A stretch of 64,000 nucleotides of DNA from Halospina denitrificans (GCF_004364635.1 NZ_SOAX01000001.1:638864-702863), one strand, 5' to 3'. Positions 51,552 through 61,401 are shown, numbered from the stretch's first letter. The notes: generated by a model not told the origin, from the sequence alone. Program-made: numbers and translations.

Positions 51552-54139
51552 TAGTGTCCTCCCCCTGGAAGTCCCCAAACTTCCGTGCCTGCGAAGGTTC
51601 CGAGCACACTCTGCTTAGCCTTTCGCATTGCTTTGCGGTTGCCTATAACGATACGTTGATAGCGAGCTCGGGTTAGCGCCACATTGAGACGGTTAGGACT
51701 TTCCAGAAAGCTGGTGGGATGGTCATTGGCCAAACTGATCAGCACCATATCCGCTTCGTGCCCCTGAAAACGGTCGACGGTACATAGCTCTATCTCCAAA
51801 TACGGTTTCTGCTTGTCACCACGATGGAAATGGCGCGTTTTCCCCCTCATCCCGCTCCAACGTTGGAGGTGGTTGCGGATTTCTCTCTCTTGGCCGCGAT
51901 AAAATGCAAGCACGGCAACAACCCAAGGTGCCTTATCAGGCGGCGGGTTTTGTTTTGCCCAGTGGTCAAATGCAGTTATCTCGTCAAGAACGGTTTTCGC
52001 CTCTCCGGGATTGGAGTTGGTTTTTCTCTGAAATCTGCTGTTTACTTCGAGCCAAAGAGCACGATGAGCATGCCGCGAGTATCCCCAGTTCCGACGATTA
52101 GTCATATCAACTGGCGTCTGCAACGCTTTGCCCTGGTAGATGTAGCTTCGAGAAAATTCTGCAATCTCATCATGCATCCGGTGCTGAGTGCTCAAAAGCA
52201 CATGCCGGCTTGCCAAAACATCAGCTGGTAAGCCGTCGGATAAGGCTGTGCCATGCTTCTGCTGCTGATCTCGATCAAATCCATGACGGAGGGATTCAAG
52301 AATCGAAGGTAAGGCAACGCGTCTGATACGGTTGATAGCCTCGGGCACACTTTTCCATTCACTAGCCAAGTCACCTGCTGGAAGCAAATTTACAATCTCA
52401 CCGCGATATTTCCCCGCGGTTTTACTCCGAACTCCCGATTCCGGATCTTCAGCAAAGCGTTGCTCATATAGGCTGGCTAGGCGCCAACTCAATTCTTCTG
52501 ACCATTCTGGCAGCTCAGTTACCTTTTCTTCCCGGTTAATCCTTTTCCAGGCACTCACCTGCCTGCGCAGAGGATTCAGTGCTGCTGGACGAGCACGAAC
52601 CGTTTTGGTATCCAGCGGCAAGTTGTCAAAATGCGTTTCCAGCTCGGACTCACTGTCCAGGATAATTGATGAAAAGGGTGCCTCCCCGTCACTTGCACCC
52701 GCAATGTTGACATCGTTAGCTTGGGCCTGGCTCAAGTACTTGTTCTTATCTGCCTCACTATTGCTCGCAACGACTGCAACCCGGTGCTTGTTAAGGTTTC
52801 GATGCGTTGCCAAAAACACATCAACACAGGCCTCACGGGCAACGTTGTCAGGCAGACATGTTTCTATGTTGCATGCTAAGGCGGCACCGTCCACATAGGG
52901 CGATAACTGCTTTGGGTCACCAACAATAACCCACCTTTTGGCAAGCAAGGCCGGTACAAGAAACTCCTGAAAGGTTGTTTTTGAGGCCTCGTCTACGATT
53001 AGGGTGTCGAAGTGGGCTGAGTGCTGCCTTTGATTTTTTATATCTGGATGCTGAAGGATGCCGATCGTCGTTCCGCAGACAAGGTTTGCGGAGTCAAGCA
53101 CCATCCTTTCAATGTCGGAATTGCCGTGGCGCAGAGTATCCAGAAGCGCTTCCTGGGATTCTGTGCGAGGTACCGTTTCCCTCAGTTTGCTCAACAAGCG
53201 CCGCCGTTCAGTTTTAACGAAAGTATCCAGTTGCCAAGGGCGCGCCTTTTCTGAAATCCTACTACTATCGCCCACACGCACTGGTATCATCATATCTCTG
53301 TGTGGGTTCTGCTCGTCCATCAGCCGTTCCAACACGTTATCGACAGCCACGTGGGTCGAGGCACATAACAGCACTCTGTGCCCCCTGCTGACAGATTCAA
53401 GAATTAATTCACAAATGGCCGTCGTCTTCCCGGACCCCGGCGGTCCCTCCAGAAATGCAAAATCAGGTGTAGCTAAGGCTATATTGACGAATTGCCGTTG
53501 CTCATCGGTGCCCTCGCGCGTTTCGTCAGTCAGTACTCGCCAATTGCCCACGCTTTCCTGTATTAAAGGCAACCATTCCGCGTGGTCGAGTGATTCGAAT
53601 AACCGAAGTATAGGGACGTGAGCATTCGAAGGGCTGTCTTGCAGTCGCCTGAGTGCTTCCAGCTGTCGACGGAGAGTGTACGTTTCCGGTTTTAGAATCA
53701 GCTGGCTGGATGATGGGCGATGTTCCAAAAGAAGTTGGTAATTCTCGACATCACGATCTATCACCTGAATACTGTTGTTTTTTCTGAAGGCATTTGGTCC
53801 AAAGGCTCTCTTTTCTTCGTCTTCGGCCACCTCTACAGCAAAAACTTCGCGGTTGTTTTCGTCCATGAATGCCCTAAAGCTCGATTCCGGCTCATTTGGA
53901 CGATCCCTTGGTTCCTCTAATTGGATCCAGATACCTTGCTTTTCCTGTGAAGAGTCGGAGCTTTTCGACCCAGGTGGAAGCCCATCTTTCCATGCCAAAC
54001 GGACAAGGGCTGCGTCGCTTTCCATGTACTTCTTCGTCTGGTTCAAGAAGTCATTAAATGTCTTTAGGCCGAAGAAAGCTTTTTTCATAAGCACGTCAGG
54101 ACGACCGACGCCTAGATTCTGATAGTGAAGTAACGCCAC
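51551..54139 (-). CDS. SF1 (UPF1/Dna2-like, COG1112-type) helicase
   Basis: 862 residues from a GTG at 54137-54139, which has AAGGGAAG upstream; an ATG at 54175 is possible but lacks one. Walker A GPPGSGKTTAICELI (about 229-243), motif Ia ASTHVAVDNVL, motif II DEASKTTFQ (about 382), motif III VGDPKQLSPYV, motif V DRFQGHEADMVLIS and motif VI NVALTRARYQRIVIG. Complete superfamily 1 helicase acting on RNA or DNA. COG1112-type helicases with PLD nucleases are the core of Mokosh defence systems, but here they are separate genes with a third protein and a regulator. Confidence 0.9.
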   Translation of the reverse strand: MALLHYQNLGVGRPDVLMKKAFFGLKTFNDFLNQTKKYMESDAALVRLAWKDGLPPGSKSSDSSQEKQGIWIQLEEPRDRPNEPESSFRAFMDENNREVFAVEVAEDEEKRAFGPNAFRKNNSIQVIDRDVENYQLLLEHRPSSSQLILKPETYTLRRQLEALRRLQDSPSNAHVPILRLFESLDHAEWLPLIQESVGNWRVLTDETREGTDEQRQFVNIALATPDFAFLEGPPGSGKTTAICELILESVSRGHRVLLCASTHVAVDNVLERLMDEQNPHRDMMIPVRVGDSSRISEKARPWQLDTFVKTERRRLLSKLRETVPRTESQEALLDTLRHGNSDIERMVLDSANLVCGTTIGILQHPDIKNQRQHSAHFDTLIVDEASKTTFQEFLVPALLAKRWVIVGDPKQLSPYVDGAALACNIETCLPDNVAREACVDVFLATHRNLNKHRVAVVASNSEADKNKYLSQAQANDVNIAGASDGEAPFSSIILDSESELETHFDNLPLDTKTVRARPAALNPLRRQVSAWKRINREEKVTELPEWSEELSWRLASLYEQRFAEDPESGVRSKTAGKYRGEIVNLLPAGDLASEWKSVPEAINRIRRVALPSILESLRHGFDRDQQQKHGTALSDGLPADVLASRHVLLSTQHRMHDEIAEFSRSYIYQGKALQTPVDMTNRRNWGYSRHAHRALWLEVNSRFQRKTNSNPGEAKTVLDEITAFDHWAKQNPPPDKAPWVVAVLAFYRGQEREIRNHLQRWSGMRGKTRHFHRGDKQKPYLEIELCTVDRFQGHEADMVLISLANDHPTSFLESPNRLNVALTRARYQRIVIGNRKAMRKAKQSVLGTFAGTEVWGLPGGGH

Positions 54140-54199
54140 GTTAAATCTTCCCTTCGATTGATCGAAAAACATCACCTAATTGGTGTCGATAATCTATAA

Positions 54200-54214
54200 G
54201 CAATTAAGGTGCCA
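54200..54214 (-). promoter_or_regulatory. Sigma-54 (-24/-12) promoter of the helicase-PLD operon
   Basis: On the minus strand TGGCACCTTAATTGC, an exact match to TGGCAC-N5-TTGC. Predicted transcription start near 54188, about 49 nt upstream of the helicase start. The last gene of the operon codes for a sigma-54 activator. Upstream A/T-rich DNA (54230-54290) has repeats (CTTTAAG twice, TTATT-N4-AATAA) that could be activator sites. Confidence 0.85.
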
Positions 54215-54428
54215 AGACCGTAATATTTAAAAAAGGTTATTAATCAATAATATATAAACTTTAAGGTTAACTTTAAGTGAGTAATTTATTTCCAGTATTG
54301 GGATATTTGTACCTAAAAGAGGTGAGCTTAACCCCGTTTCAGTCTCACCCATCGCTGGGGAACCCGCCCCCGCCGATGAATGGAAACTGTGTGTTCGAAG
54401 GCTGGTCAGCAGGCGCTGACCGATCGAC

Positions 54429-55430
54429 TCAACGCAATGCTTTCTGCCTCTCCAACGCCTCCTCCAGCGTCTGCACGGTGGCTTCCCGCAGATATTCGGG
54501 GTCTAAGATATCCAGGTGACTCGCCTGCGCGATCAACCACCAACGTAGATCCTGGGTATCCCCAACGGTCGCCATCAGCTCAAAGTGTTCCTCGGTTTCG
54601 TTTTCAATGAGCTGGTCCAGGCTCATAGGCGATTCTTTCAGGTGGTACATAAACGTCTTGTCACAGCGCAGCCGCAACTGAATGGGCTTCCGTGAATAGA
54701 GCTGGCCCATGGCCCCAGAATAAATGTATTGGTCTAGATCGAAGTCTCTAGGCCGGTCAACGTGCTCCTCCACCAGGAGACTGTCCGTTGCACGGTGAAG
54801 AGCAAGTTGTCGTATGCCTTCGCGGCCATCGATTGTCGCGATTAGATAGACGTTCGGATCGCGGAAGATCAGGCCATAAGGATGGACCCGAATTGATTCA
54901 GGCTCGGGCCACGAACGGGCTTGATAGGTGAGATCGCACTGGTAGTCCTTGAGCAAGGCTTCCGTGACCGTCTCCAGCACCTCCGCATTAACGATTGGAC
55001 GCCGGGTCATCAGGCCCCGGTTGATGACCCGCACACGGTCGGGCCAGCGCCCCAGTGGATTGTCACGGCGCCCGAGTGTCTCTTGCGCTTCCTGAAAGTG
55101 CGGCTTCAGATGTTCCAGCGCACGCTGGGGCAATACCGGCGTCAGATAGGCGCGGGCCAGTTCCAGGGTCAGGGCGGCCGGCATATCCAGTGCCGGAATC
55201 ATGCTGTTCGCGGCAGAGGCGTTGAAGGACCAGGTGTAGGGGCGGGAACTTTCATCCACCATCAGCGGGAAATGTGCCGAGAGCTTGTCCAGATCCCGCT
55301 GTACCGAACGGATATTGAGGTCAAAACCGTGCTCAGTAAGTGCTTCCGCAAGTTGGGGCGCTGTGATCGTGCGTGGGTATCGCGGGATCATGCGCAGCAT
55401 GGTGAGGTAGCGGATCGAGGTCTCGGACAT
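54429..55430 (-). CDS. WYL-domain transcription regulator
   Basis: 333 residues. N-terminal HTH (MLRMIPRYPRTITAPQLAEA and SVQRDLDKLSAHFPL), then a WYL domain (about 150-230: LTYQARSWPEPESIRVHPYG, PNVYLIATIDGREGIRQLAL) and a WYL C-terminal extension. WYL regulators of the BrxR/CapW type sit at the edge of defence islands and respond to nucleic acid ligands. Divergent from the genes at 55562 onward. Confidence 0.88.
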   Translation of the reverse strand: MSETSIRYLTMLRMIPRYPRTITAPQLAEALTEHGFDLNIRSVQRDLDKLSAHFPLMVDESSRPYTWSFNASAANSMIPALDMPAALTLELARAYLTPVLPQRALEHLKPHFQEAQETLGRRDNPLGRWPDRVRVINRGLMTRRPIVNAEVLETVTEALLKDYQCDLTYQARSWPEPESIRVHPYGLIFRDPNVYLIATIDGREGIRQLALHRATDSLLVEEHVDRPRDFDLDQYIYSGAMGQLYSRKPIQLRLRCDKTFMYHLKESPMSLDQLIENETEEHFELMATVGDTQDLRWWLIAQASHLDILDPEYLREATVQTLEEALERQKALR

Positions 55431-55561
55431 TGTGTTCGTTCCAGTTGTCGATGGTGACTATGAACAGCATTGAGTGTAGATGCTGTACCCCATGCGCGAC
55501 AGCGGATGTCGTTTCCGTGAGCCAACATTAGAGGTAGTGGCGCCGGCAGAGGAGAAACCCC

Positions 55562-55951
55562 ATGAAACAAACCTTTCGCGTGGACGGTCTTCTGTATGAG
55601 CTTCGCTTCACCCGTGCCCATGAAATCCAGTTGGGAATCACCGGCGGAGCATCACCCAGCTATCAGCCGGACTACGACCCCTTCGACTGGGATTACACCC
55701 CCTTTGTAATGGATGACATCGGCGCCACCCGTTATCCGGTAGCGGTTATGCGGCGCACACTGCGATTGCTCTGTGAGTGGGTTGGCGAAAAACGCCCATC
55801 GCATTTTCGCTTCGCGGCACGCAGTGATCGCCGCTGCAATCTCTATCGGCGCGTCGCATGGTTGTTGCTGAAACGCTTTCCGGATTATCAGCTGGTGGAA
55901 CACGAACGGTGCTTCTACTTTTACAGGTTAAAGAAGGTCAGCACCGCCTAA
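55562..55951 (+). CDS. Hypothetical protein
   Basis: 129 residues, ATG with AGAGGAG upstream. Aromatic and Asp-rich centre (SYQPDYDPFDWDYTPF), basic C-terminal half (FAARSDRRCNLYRRVAWLLL). Not recognised. 19 bp before the phosphatase gene and divergent from the WYL gene, so probably under its control. Confidence 0.72.
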   Translation: MKQTFRVDGLLYELRFTRAHEIQLGITGGASPSYQPDYDPFDWDYTPFVMDDIGATRYPVAVMRRTLRLLCEWVGEKRPSHFRFAARSDRRCNLYRRVAWLLLKRFPDYQLVEHERCFYFYRLKKVSTA

Positions 55952-55970
55952 ACGCGATAGTGGAGAACCT

Positions 55971-56909
55971 ATGTACGATCTGATCGGTGATATTCACGGC
56001 CATGCAGACGAGTTGAAAGCGCTGCTGACAAAGCTTGGATACGAGGAAAAGAATGGCGTGTGGCAGCACCCCGAACGGAAGGTGATCTTTCTGGGAGACT
56101 TCATTGACCGGGGCCCGGAGCAAGTGGAAAGCGTACGCATCCCGAGGGCAATGGTTGAGGCAGGTCACGCAATGGCGGTGATGGGTAACCACGAGTTCAA
56201 CGCGATTGCCTGGGCCAAGCAGGATCCCAAGAATCCTGGCGAGTATCTCCGCCCGCACACCGACAAGAATCGCAACCAGCACCAGGTCTTCCTAGATGCG
56301 GTTGGAGAAGACTCATCCGTGCATGCGGAATTTATCGAATGGTTTGAGCAGCTTCCGTTTTACCTCGATCTGCCGGAACTGCGAGTGGTGCATGCGTGCT
56401 GGCACCCGCAATATATCGATTGCCTTCAGCCGTTTCTTGATGGCCAGCAACGTGCTCTCCCGAACGCATGGCCGTCACTAACAGCTCGCGGCACGGTGCC
56501 ATTTGAGGCAGCGGAAGTGATCCTGAAAGGGCTGGAAATCCCGCTGCCCGAAGGGCACGCGTTCGAAGATAAAGATGGCAATGAACGAACGGATATCCGC
56601 GCGGAATGGTGGAATCTTCATGGCGCGACTTATCGCGATCTAGCATTCGTCCCCCCAGAAGTGATTAAACAGATTCCGCACAAGCCAATCCCTGAGCACA
56701 TCCTGCCGGGCTATGACCAGATAAAGCCGGTATTCGTCGGCCATTATTGGCTGAGCGGAGAACCGGAACTGATGGCGGATCGCATTGCCTGTCTGGACTA
56801 CAGTATCGGTGCCAAAGGTTTGGGAAATAACGAGGGCTGCAAACTCGTTGCTTACCGCTGGCAAGGTGAGTCGGCGCTGAATCCGGAGCATTTTGTCTGG
56901 GTGAGCTAG
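55971..56909 (+). CDS. Metallophosphoesterase (PP2A/ApaH-like)
   Basis: 312 residues. GDIHGH (6-11), GDFIDRGP (42-49), GNHE (72-75), HACWHPQ (later His motif): all the metal ligands of calcineurin-like phosphatases. Substrate could be a phosphoprotein or a nucleotide such as Ap4A. Co-directional with the genes of the island. Confidence 0.88.
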   Translation: MYDLIGDIHGHADELKALLTKLGYEEKNGVWQHPERKVIFLGDFIDRGPEQVESVRIPRAMVEAGHAMAVMGNHEFNAIAWAKQDPKNPGEYLRPHTDKNRNQHQVFLDAVGEDSSVHAEFIEWFEQLPFYLDLPELRVVHACWHPQYIDCLQPFLDGQQRALPNAWPSLTARGTVPFEAAEVILKGLEIPLPEGHAFEDKDGNERTDIRAEWWNLHGATYRDLAFVPPEVIKQIPHKPIPEHILPGYDQIKPVFVGHYWLSGEPELMADRIACLDYSIGAKGLGNNEGCKLVAYRWQGESALNPEHFVWVS

Positions 56910-57070
56910 CCTCTCATTAAAACCCGCTAACTTCAGGTTGATCAATGCCTGAGCGAGTGAGTTCGCGGAGTATGACCCACAATTCATAATGCGGTAAGGT
57001 CGCGGCCCATAGGCCTCCGAGAGGTTCTGTAGTACGCCATCCGCTGTAGTGAAACGGAGCGATTTGTATC

Positions 57071-58339
57071 ATGACCGAAGAAAATAATCAGGAGCCAACC
57101 ACTGAAACGCAACCCCGTGAAACCGGGTTCGATACGTTGGTTGGCTCGGGACAGGTATTTCACGGCCGCCGCCTTTGGGCCGCAATCACAGCAATCCTTT
57201 TGGTGATCGCCATTTCCTGGCTCAGCGTGATCGACCGCAAAACCGAAAATTATGTGAATGATGCAATAGTTCAGGCTCTAACGACCTATGGAAGCCTTCG
57301 TGTAGCCAATGGGGTGATTTCAGTAATCAAAACAGCTGAATTCGACGTTCAGATAGCCTCTGTTGGGTTGGGAGCAATGGCGGACCCTGTTGACGATCTC
57401 GTTGAGGACGGATCCAACGTAATGCGGATGGCTATCGCCTCACTGATCATCCAAAAGTTAATGGTCGAAATCGTGTCCGCCAATTTTTTCAAAATCCTGC
57501 TCACCGTGACCGGACTGTTATTAATAGGGTCACTTTTCATAAAGGGCGGGCGGTACTCCGGTTTCTGCATGAAGGCATTTGCCCTTGCGGGACTGGCCCG
57601 TTTTCTCTTGGTACTTGTGGTTTTTCTCAATGGAATGGCAAGTCAGGCGTTCGTTGCGGAGAAAACCGAAGCCACACAGCAGAAGCTGAGTGCAACCTCG
57701 GAAAAATTAGGGCAGGTTCAGCAAAAAGCTGGGGGTGGGGTGAATAAGGAGGAGCGCACCAAGATTCAGTCCGAGATTAATGCTTTGACCGATCAGCAAG
57801 AACGTTTGTTGGAATCGGTTGGGAGCGCTGAGAGCGCTGTGAATGAGACCGCAGCTGAGCTGGAGGCGTCTCAGTCAGAACTTTCCAATCTGCAGGAAGA
57901 AAAAGGTTTGGTGGAGCAGTATTTCCCTGAGGAGTCTGAGCACCAGGCGTTAGTCAACCGAGTGGAAGAAGACGAACAGGCTCATGAACAGGCAATCGCA
58001 GAGCTTGAAGGGTATACAGAAGAACTCAGCCAGGTTAATGAGCAAATTGTTGCACTCAAAGCTACTTTGCGTGGTGAGGGCAAAGGCTGGATAGCGGCTG
58101 CTACAGAGAAGGTGAACTCCGCTAAGGAAATGCTGAATTTTTCGACAATAAAAAATGAAGCCGAAGCGATGGTAGATGCCATATTGAGGCTGATGGCACT
58201 TTTTGTCCTGAAGACCGTGATTATTCCGATCATCTTCCTTGTTCTGTTGCTTCAGGGCTTCCGTTACATCTGGGGTATTGACGCACGAACCCTAGCATCA
58301 CAGCAGTGGGAAAGCGCAAAAGGAGAACTGAGCTCATAG
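57071..58339 (+). CDS. Membrane protein with central coiled coil
   Basis: 422 residues. Membrane spans about 35-55, 140-160, 170-192 and 375-400. A long coiled coil (about 200-345; LSATSEKLGQVQQKAGGGVN, QERLLESVGSAESAVNETAA) lies between them. No enzyme motif. The topology recalls membrane-associated effectors or scaffolds, but no family is recognised. The 161-bp gap before it and the 204-bp gap after it hold no gene. Confidence 0.78.
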   Translation: MTEENNQEPTTETQPRETGFDTLVGSGQVFHGRRLWAAITAILLVIAISWLSVIDRKTENYVNDAIVQALTTYGSLRVANGVISVIKTAEFDVQIASVGLGAMADPVDDLVEDGSNVMRMAIASLIIQKLMVEIVSANFFKILLTVTGLLLIGSLFIKGGRYSGFCMKAFALAGLARFLLVLVVFLNGMASQAFVAEKTEATQQKLSATSEKLGQVQQKAGGGVNKEERTKIQSEINALTDQQERLLESVGSAESAVNETAAELEASQSELSNLQEEKGLVEQYFPEESEHQALVNRVEEDEQAHEQAIAELEGYTEELSQVNEQIVALKATLRGEGKGWIAAATEKVNSAKEMLNFSTIKNEAEAMVDAILRLMALFVLKTVIIPIIFLVLLLQGFRYIWGIDARTLASQQWESAKGELSS

Positions 58340-58543
58340 TAATAGGTGGCGCGCGGCTTGCGCGCCATAACCTCGCCTTGTTGCCAGCCGCCTCGATCTG
58401 AAAAGCTTCCATCGCCACCAGCCCGAATGCTGCAACTTTGACGGAATCACCTTCGATCAGTACCCCATGGCAGGCGGTTTTTTGTCGCGACATTATCTGT
58501 CGCATCCTTGCTCGATACTGGATCCATCAGAGGAGGTTTTCTC

Positions 58544-60283
58544 ATGAGTGGATCGAGTTACGAGGCGTACAGCCCGGATGCAAGCGGCGGATGCCGGCTT
58601 CAGGACTGGCATGAACGAGAACTGCGTTTGGGCCATCCCAGGCTCAAAGCGCTGGATTTGGTCCGAGCGCCGGAACTGACAACCCTTCGGATTACGCAAA
58701 AGGCTGAGCACGCCCCACTGCATCTCATGCTGCAGGCCACCCCTGCGCTCACTCGCATTGAACTGCCCGAATGCGACAGCGGCGCCGTTTTGCACCTCGC
58801 TGACGCTAAACGACCCGCCGACCTTCACATTGAGGGAGCGGTGGCCCAGGTCGATGCCGATTGGCAGACAACGCGGTTTCTCATGGAAAGGGACGGGGGC
58901 ACGCGTCCCTGGCAGCGAGTTCGAGTCGTAGCGCCTACAGATGTGGAGGGACTGAGCCCGGGCGCCGGGCTGGTAATCGTGATCGGTCATGAGGGCGATG
59001 AGACCGAGAAGCTGCGTCTTGAGGAGGGCGATGACTGGCTGGTGCTTGGCGGCGATCAGCTCCAGCACATCCAGATCAACACCGCAGGACGGGTCCGTAT
59101 CCAGAACGCCCCGGCGCTGACCGCGATCACCGGCAACGCGGAGCAAACGGTTTTGGACGTGTCGGACGCGCGCCGGCTTGAGTATGTCTCCGGCGTTGGT
59201 CAGCACATAACGCTCCGCCAACAGGGCCCCTCAACCCGGCGCCTGACCATTGCCGGTGCATGGGCAGAGGCCACTCTTCGCTGCCCACAGCTCGAAGAAC
59301 TGCATTTCCCCCAGGCAAAGGCTTTGACGCTCTATTACTGCGAACGGCTCAAGGTTGTGGAACTGCCACTGGGTGTGCCGACCGAATGCCACGGCAGTGT
59401 ACCGGACTCGCTGCTGGCCAGCTCGCGGTTGTTCATGGATGAATCCACGCTCAGCCGACACCTTGAGGCGGTTCACGCTGGTGACCACAGCCAGGTCAAC
59501 GTATTGCTGCGGGTGCTGGCACACCGCCACAAGCGTGGTGAAGTTGTCAGTGCCCTGCGTGCACTGCGGAGCCTGTGCGAGGCAGGTGTGGATCCGGCTG
59601 AAGTTTGGAGTGTCCGACAGGAGTTGTTGGCGCGGCAGCTTAAACGCTCAAAACGCAAAAAGTCTTTGGGTCTGACCAAAGGCGAATACGCGCGGGCCAC
59701 CAAGCGCTGGGATTGGACACTGCCCGATGACCTGGCCCAGGAAGGCCTGCAGGCGGATCTGGCCATCTGGCGAAGCTGCCGGGTGCACTGCGATGAGGCA
59801 AGGGATTATTCCAGCGTCCTCGGGAATCAGTGCCGCTCGCTTCCCTGCTTGAGTGCCCTGGTAACCAACGGCATCCGAGCCGAGGCTGAACCCATCGACC
59901 ATCAAATCATGACTCGGGCCCTGCAGGGTATGGCCGAGGCCCCGTTGAGCCGGGAACTGAGTCAAAGCGCTGAAGGCCGTGCTCTGGCGCGACGGCTCGA
60001 ATGGCTGGTGCAGACCGACAGGATCGATGACAGAACCCACAAAGCCATTCTGGATCTGATGACCGCCGGTTTGACGGTTTCCAAGCTGGCGGAACTCTTT
60101 GAGCGACTCCTTGCGCGCCAGCCTAAGGAAATACGAATGCGAGCGATCCGGCTGGCCTACGCCAGTGATCAGTGGATCCAGGAGACCTTCGGTATCGTCG
60201 CGAATCCCAGACGTGTACGCAGCAGATTCCTGCAAATGGCCCTGACCCCGGAACCCGCTTCACCCATTCAGGAGGCCCAATGA
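58544..60283 (+). CDS. Beta-repeat N-terminus protein of MoxR-VWA operon, function unknown
   Basis: 579 residues from the ATG at 58544, with AGGAGG seven bases upstream. Residues about 30-300 are leucine-rich, short-strand repeats (LKALDLVRAPELTTLRITQ, LTRIELPECDSGAVLHLAD, LEELHFPQAKALTLYYCERL), like a leucine-rich-repeat or beta-solenoid sensor. The C-terminal 280 residues are helical and basic (RQLKRSKRKKSLGLTKGEYA). It overlaps the MoxR gene by ATGA. Probably the target-recognition or effector part of the three-gene unit. Confidence 0.75.
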   Translation: MSGSSYEAYSPDASGGCRLQDWHERELRLGHPRLKALDLVRAPELTTLRITQKAEHAPLHLMLQATPALTRIELPECDSGAVLHLADAKRPADLHIEGAVAQVDADWQTTRFLMERDGGTRPWQRVRVVAPTDVEGLSPGAGLVIVIGHEGDETEKLRLEEGDDWLVLGGDQLQHIQINTAGRVRIQNAPALTAITGNAEQTVLDVSDARRLEYVSGVGQHITLRQQGPSTRRLTIAGAWAEATLRCPQLEELHFPQAKALTLYYCERLKVVELPLGVPTECHGSVPDSLLASSRLFMDESTLSRHLEAVHAGDHSQVNVLLRVLAHRHKRGEVVSALRALRSLCEAGVDPAEVWSVRQELLARQLKRSKRKKSLGLTKGEYARATKRWDWTLPDDLAQEGLQADLAIWRSCRVHCDEARDYSSVLGNQCRSLPCLSALVTNGIRAEAEPIDHQIMTRALQGMAEAPLSRELSQSAEGRALARRLEWLVQTDRIDDRTHKAILDLMTAGLTVSKLAELFERLLARQPKEIRMRAIRLAYASDQWIQETFGIVANPRRVRSRFLQMALTPEPASPIQEAQ

Positions 60284-61401
60284 CCACAACAGCCGCACCC
60301 GAACAAATCAAACAGATCCTCACCCATCAGGTGGCTCTTCTGGACGGGCAACCCGAGCTGGCCCACGAACTCCCACCGGTAATGCTCTGGGGGCCGCCCG
60401 GCGTGGGCAAGAGCACCCTGGTGCGTGACGTCTGCCACGAGCAGGGCATTCAATTTATCGACATTCGCCTGTCCCAGCGTGAGCCTGTGGATCTGCGCGG
60501 GCTGCCTGTGCCCAAGGACGATCATGTGGACTGGCTCATTGCCGGTGAATGGCCGCGAGACCCGGAAAGTCGCGGGATTATTCTGTTCGATGAGCTCACC
60601 GCTGCCGACCGCTCCATGCAGGTGGCCGCCTATGAAATGATCCTGGATAGGCGCTTGGGTGACCTTTACAGCCTGCCAGACAAGTGGCTGGTGGTTGGCG
60701 CCGGTAACCGCAGCGAGGACCACGCCGTGTCCCATACCATCTCCAGCGCGCTGGCCAACCGGTTCTGTCACCTGGAACTGGAACCCGAGCTTGAGACCTG
60801 GTGCCAGTGGGCCTCCCGCCAGGGCCTGCATCCGGACGTGATTGCCTTTCTGCGCTTCCGCCCGGAATGCTTCTTTTCCATGGAAGGCGAGCTGGAACGG
60901 GGCTGGCCCAGCCCCCGCAGCTGGACTCGGGTTGCCCAGAGCCTCATTAATGGTGCGAGCCGACTCCCGGAGGAGAGCCTCAGCCTCATGGTGCAGGGAC
61001 TGGTAGGGCAGGGGGCCGGAACCGAATTCCTGGCCTTCCGTCGCCAGTCAAGCGACCTCCCGGATATAGAGGCCATGCTCCTGGGGCGGGCCGAGCCCCG
61101 GTTCCCGGAGCGTGCCGACCAGCGCTATGCCTTCGCCACGGCGCTGCCTCAATACCTCTGGCAGGGGCCGAAAGAGCAGCAGCCACAACGCGTGGACGGC
61201 TTCTTCCGAATCAGCGAAGCCATGACCTCGGACTTTGCCACCCTCGCCATGCTCGATGCGATGGACGGACCCAACGCCTCCAGCCGGGAACGACGCGCCG
61301 AAACCCTGCTGGGCCACCGCCGTTTTGCGCAGTGGAGCCAACAACACGGCGCCGTATTCAGCCGCCATGTAAACCTCAATACGGACGGGTATCCGGCATG
61401 A
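60280..61401 (+). CDS. MoxR-family AAA+ ATPase
   Basis: 373 residues from the ATG at 60280 (GGAGG upstream). Walker A GPPGVGKSTLVRDV (38-51), Walker B GIILFDELTAADRSMQ (about 98-113), sensor GAGNRSEDHAV. Overlaps its neighbours by ATGA at both ends. MoxR ATPases remodel or load partners through VWA proteins, and the next gene encodes one. Confidence 0.9.
   Translation: MTTTAAPEQIKQILTHQVALLDGQPELAHELPPVMLWGPPGVGKSTLVRDVCHEQGIQFIDIRLSQREPVDLRGLPVPKDDHVDWLIAGEWPRDPESRGIILFDELTAADRSMQVAAYEMILDRRLGDLYSLPDKWLVVGAGNRSEDHAVSHTISSALANRFCHLELEPELETWCQWASRQGLHPDVIAFLRFRPECFFSMEGELERGWPSPRSWTRVAQSLINGASRLPEESLSLMVQGLVGQGAGTEFLAFRRQSSDLPDIEAMLLGRAEPRFPERADQRYAFATALPQYLWQGPKEQQPQRVDGFFRISEAMTSDFATLAMLDAMDGPNASSRERRAETLLGHRRFAQWSQQHGAVFSRHVNLNTDGYPA

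Noticed and set aside
54338-54389. GTTTC...GAAAC ends resembling a CRISPR repeat next to the helicase operon
   Set aside because: Single occurrence of 52 nt, too long for a repeat unit, with no second copy or spacers.
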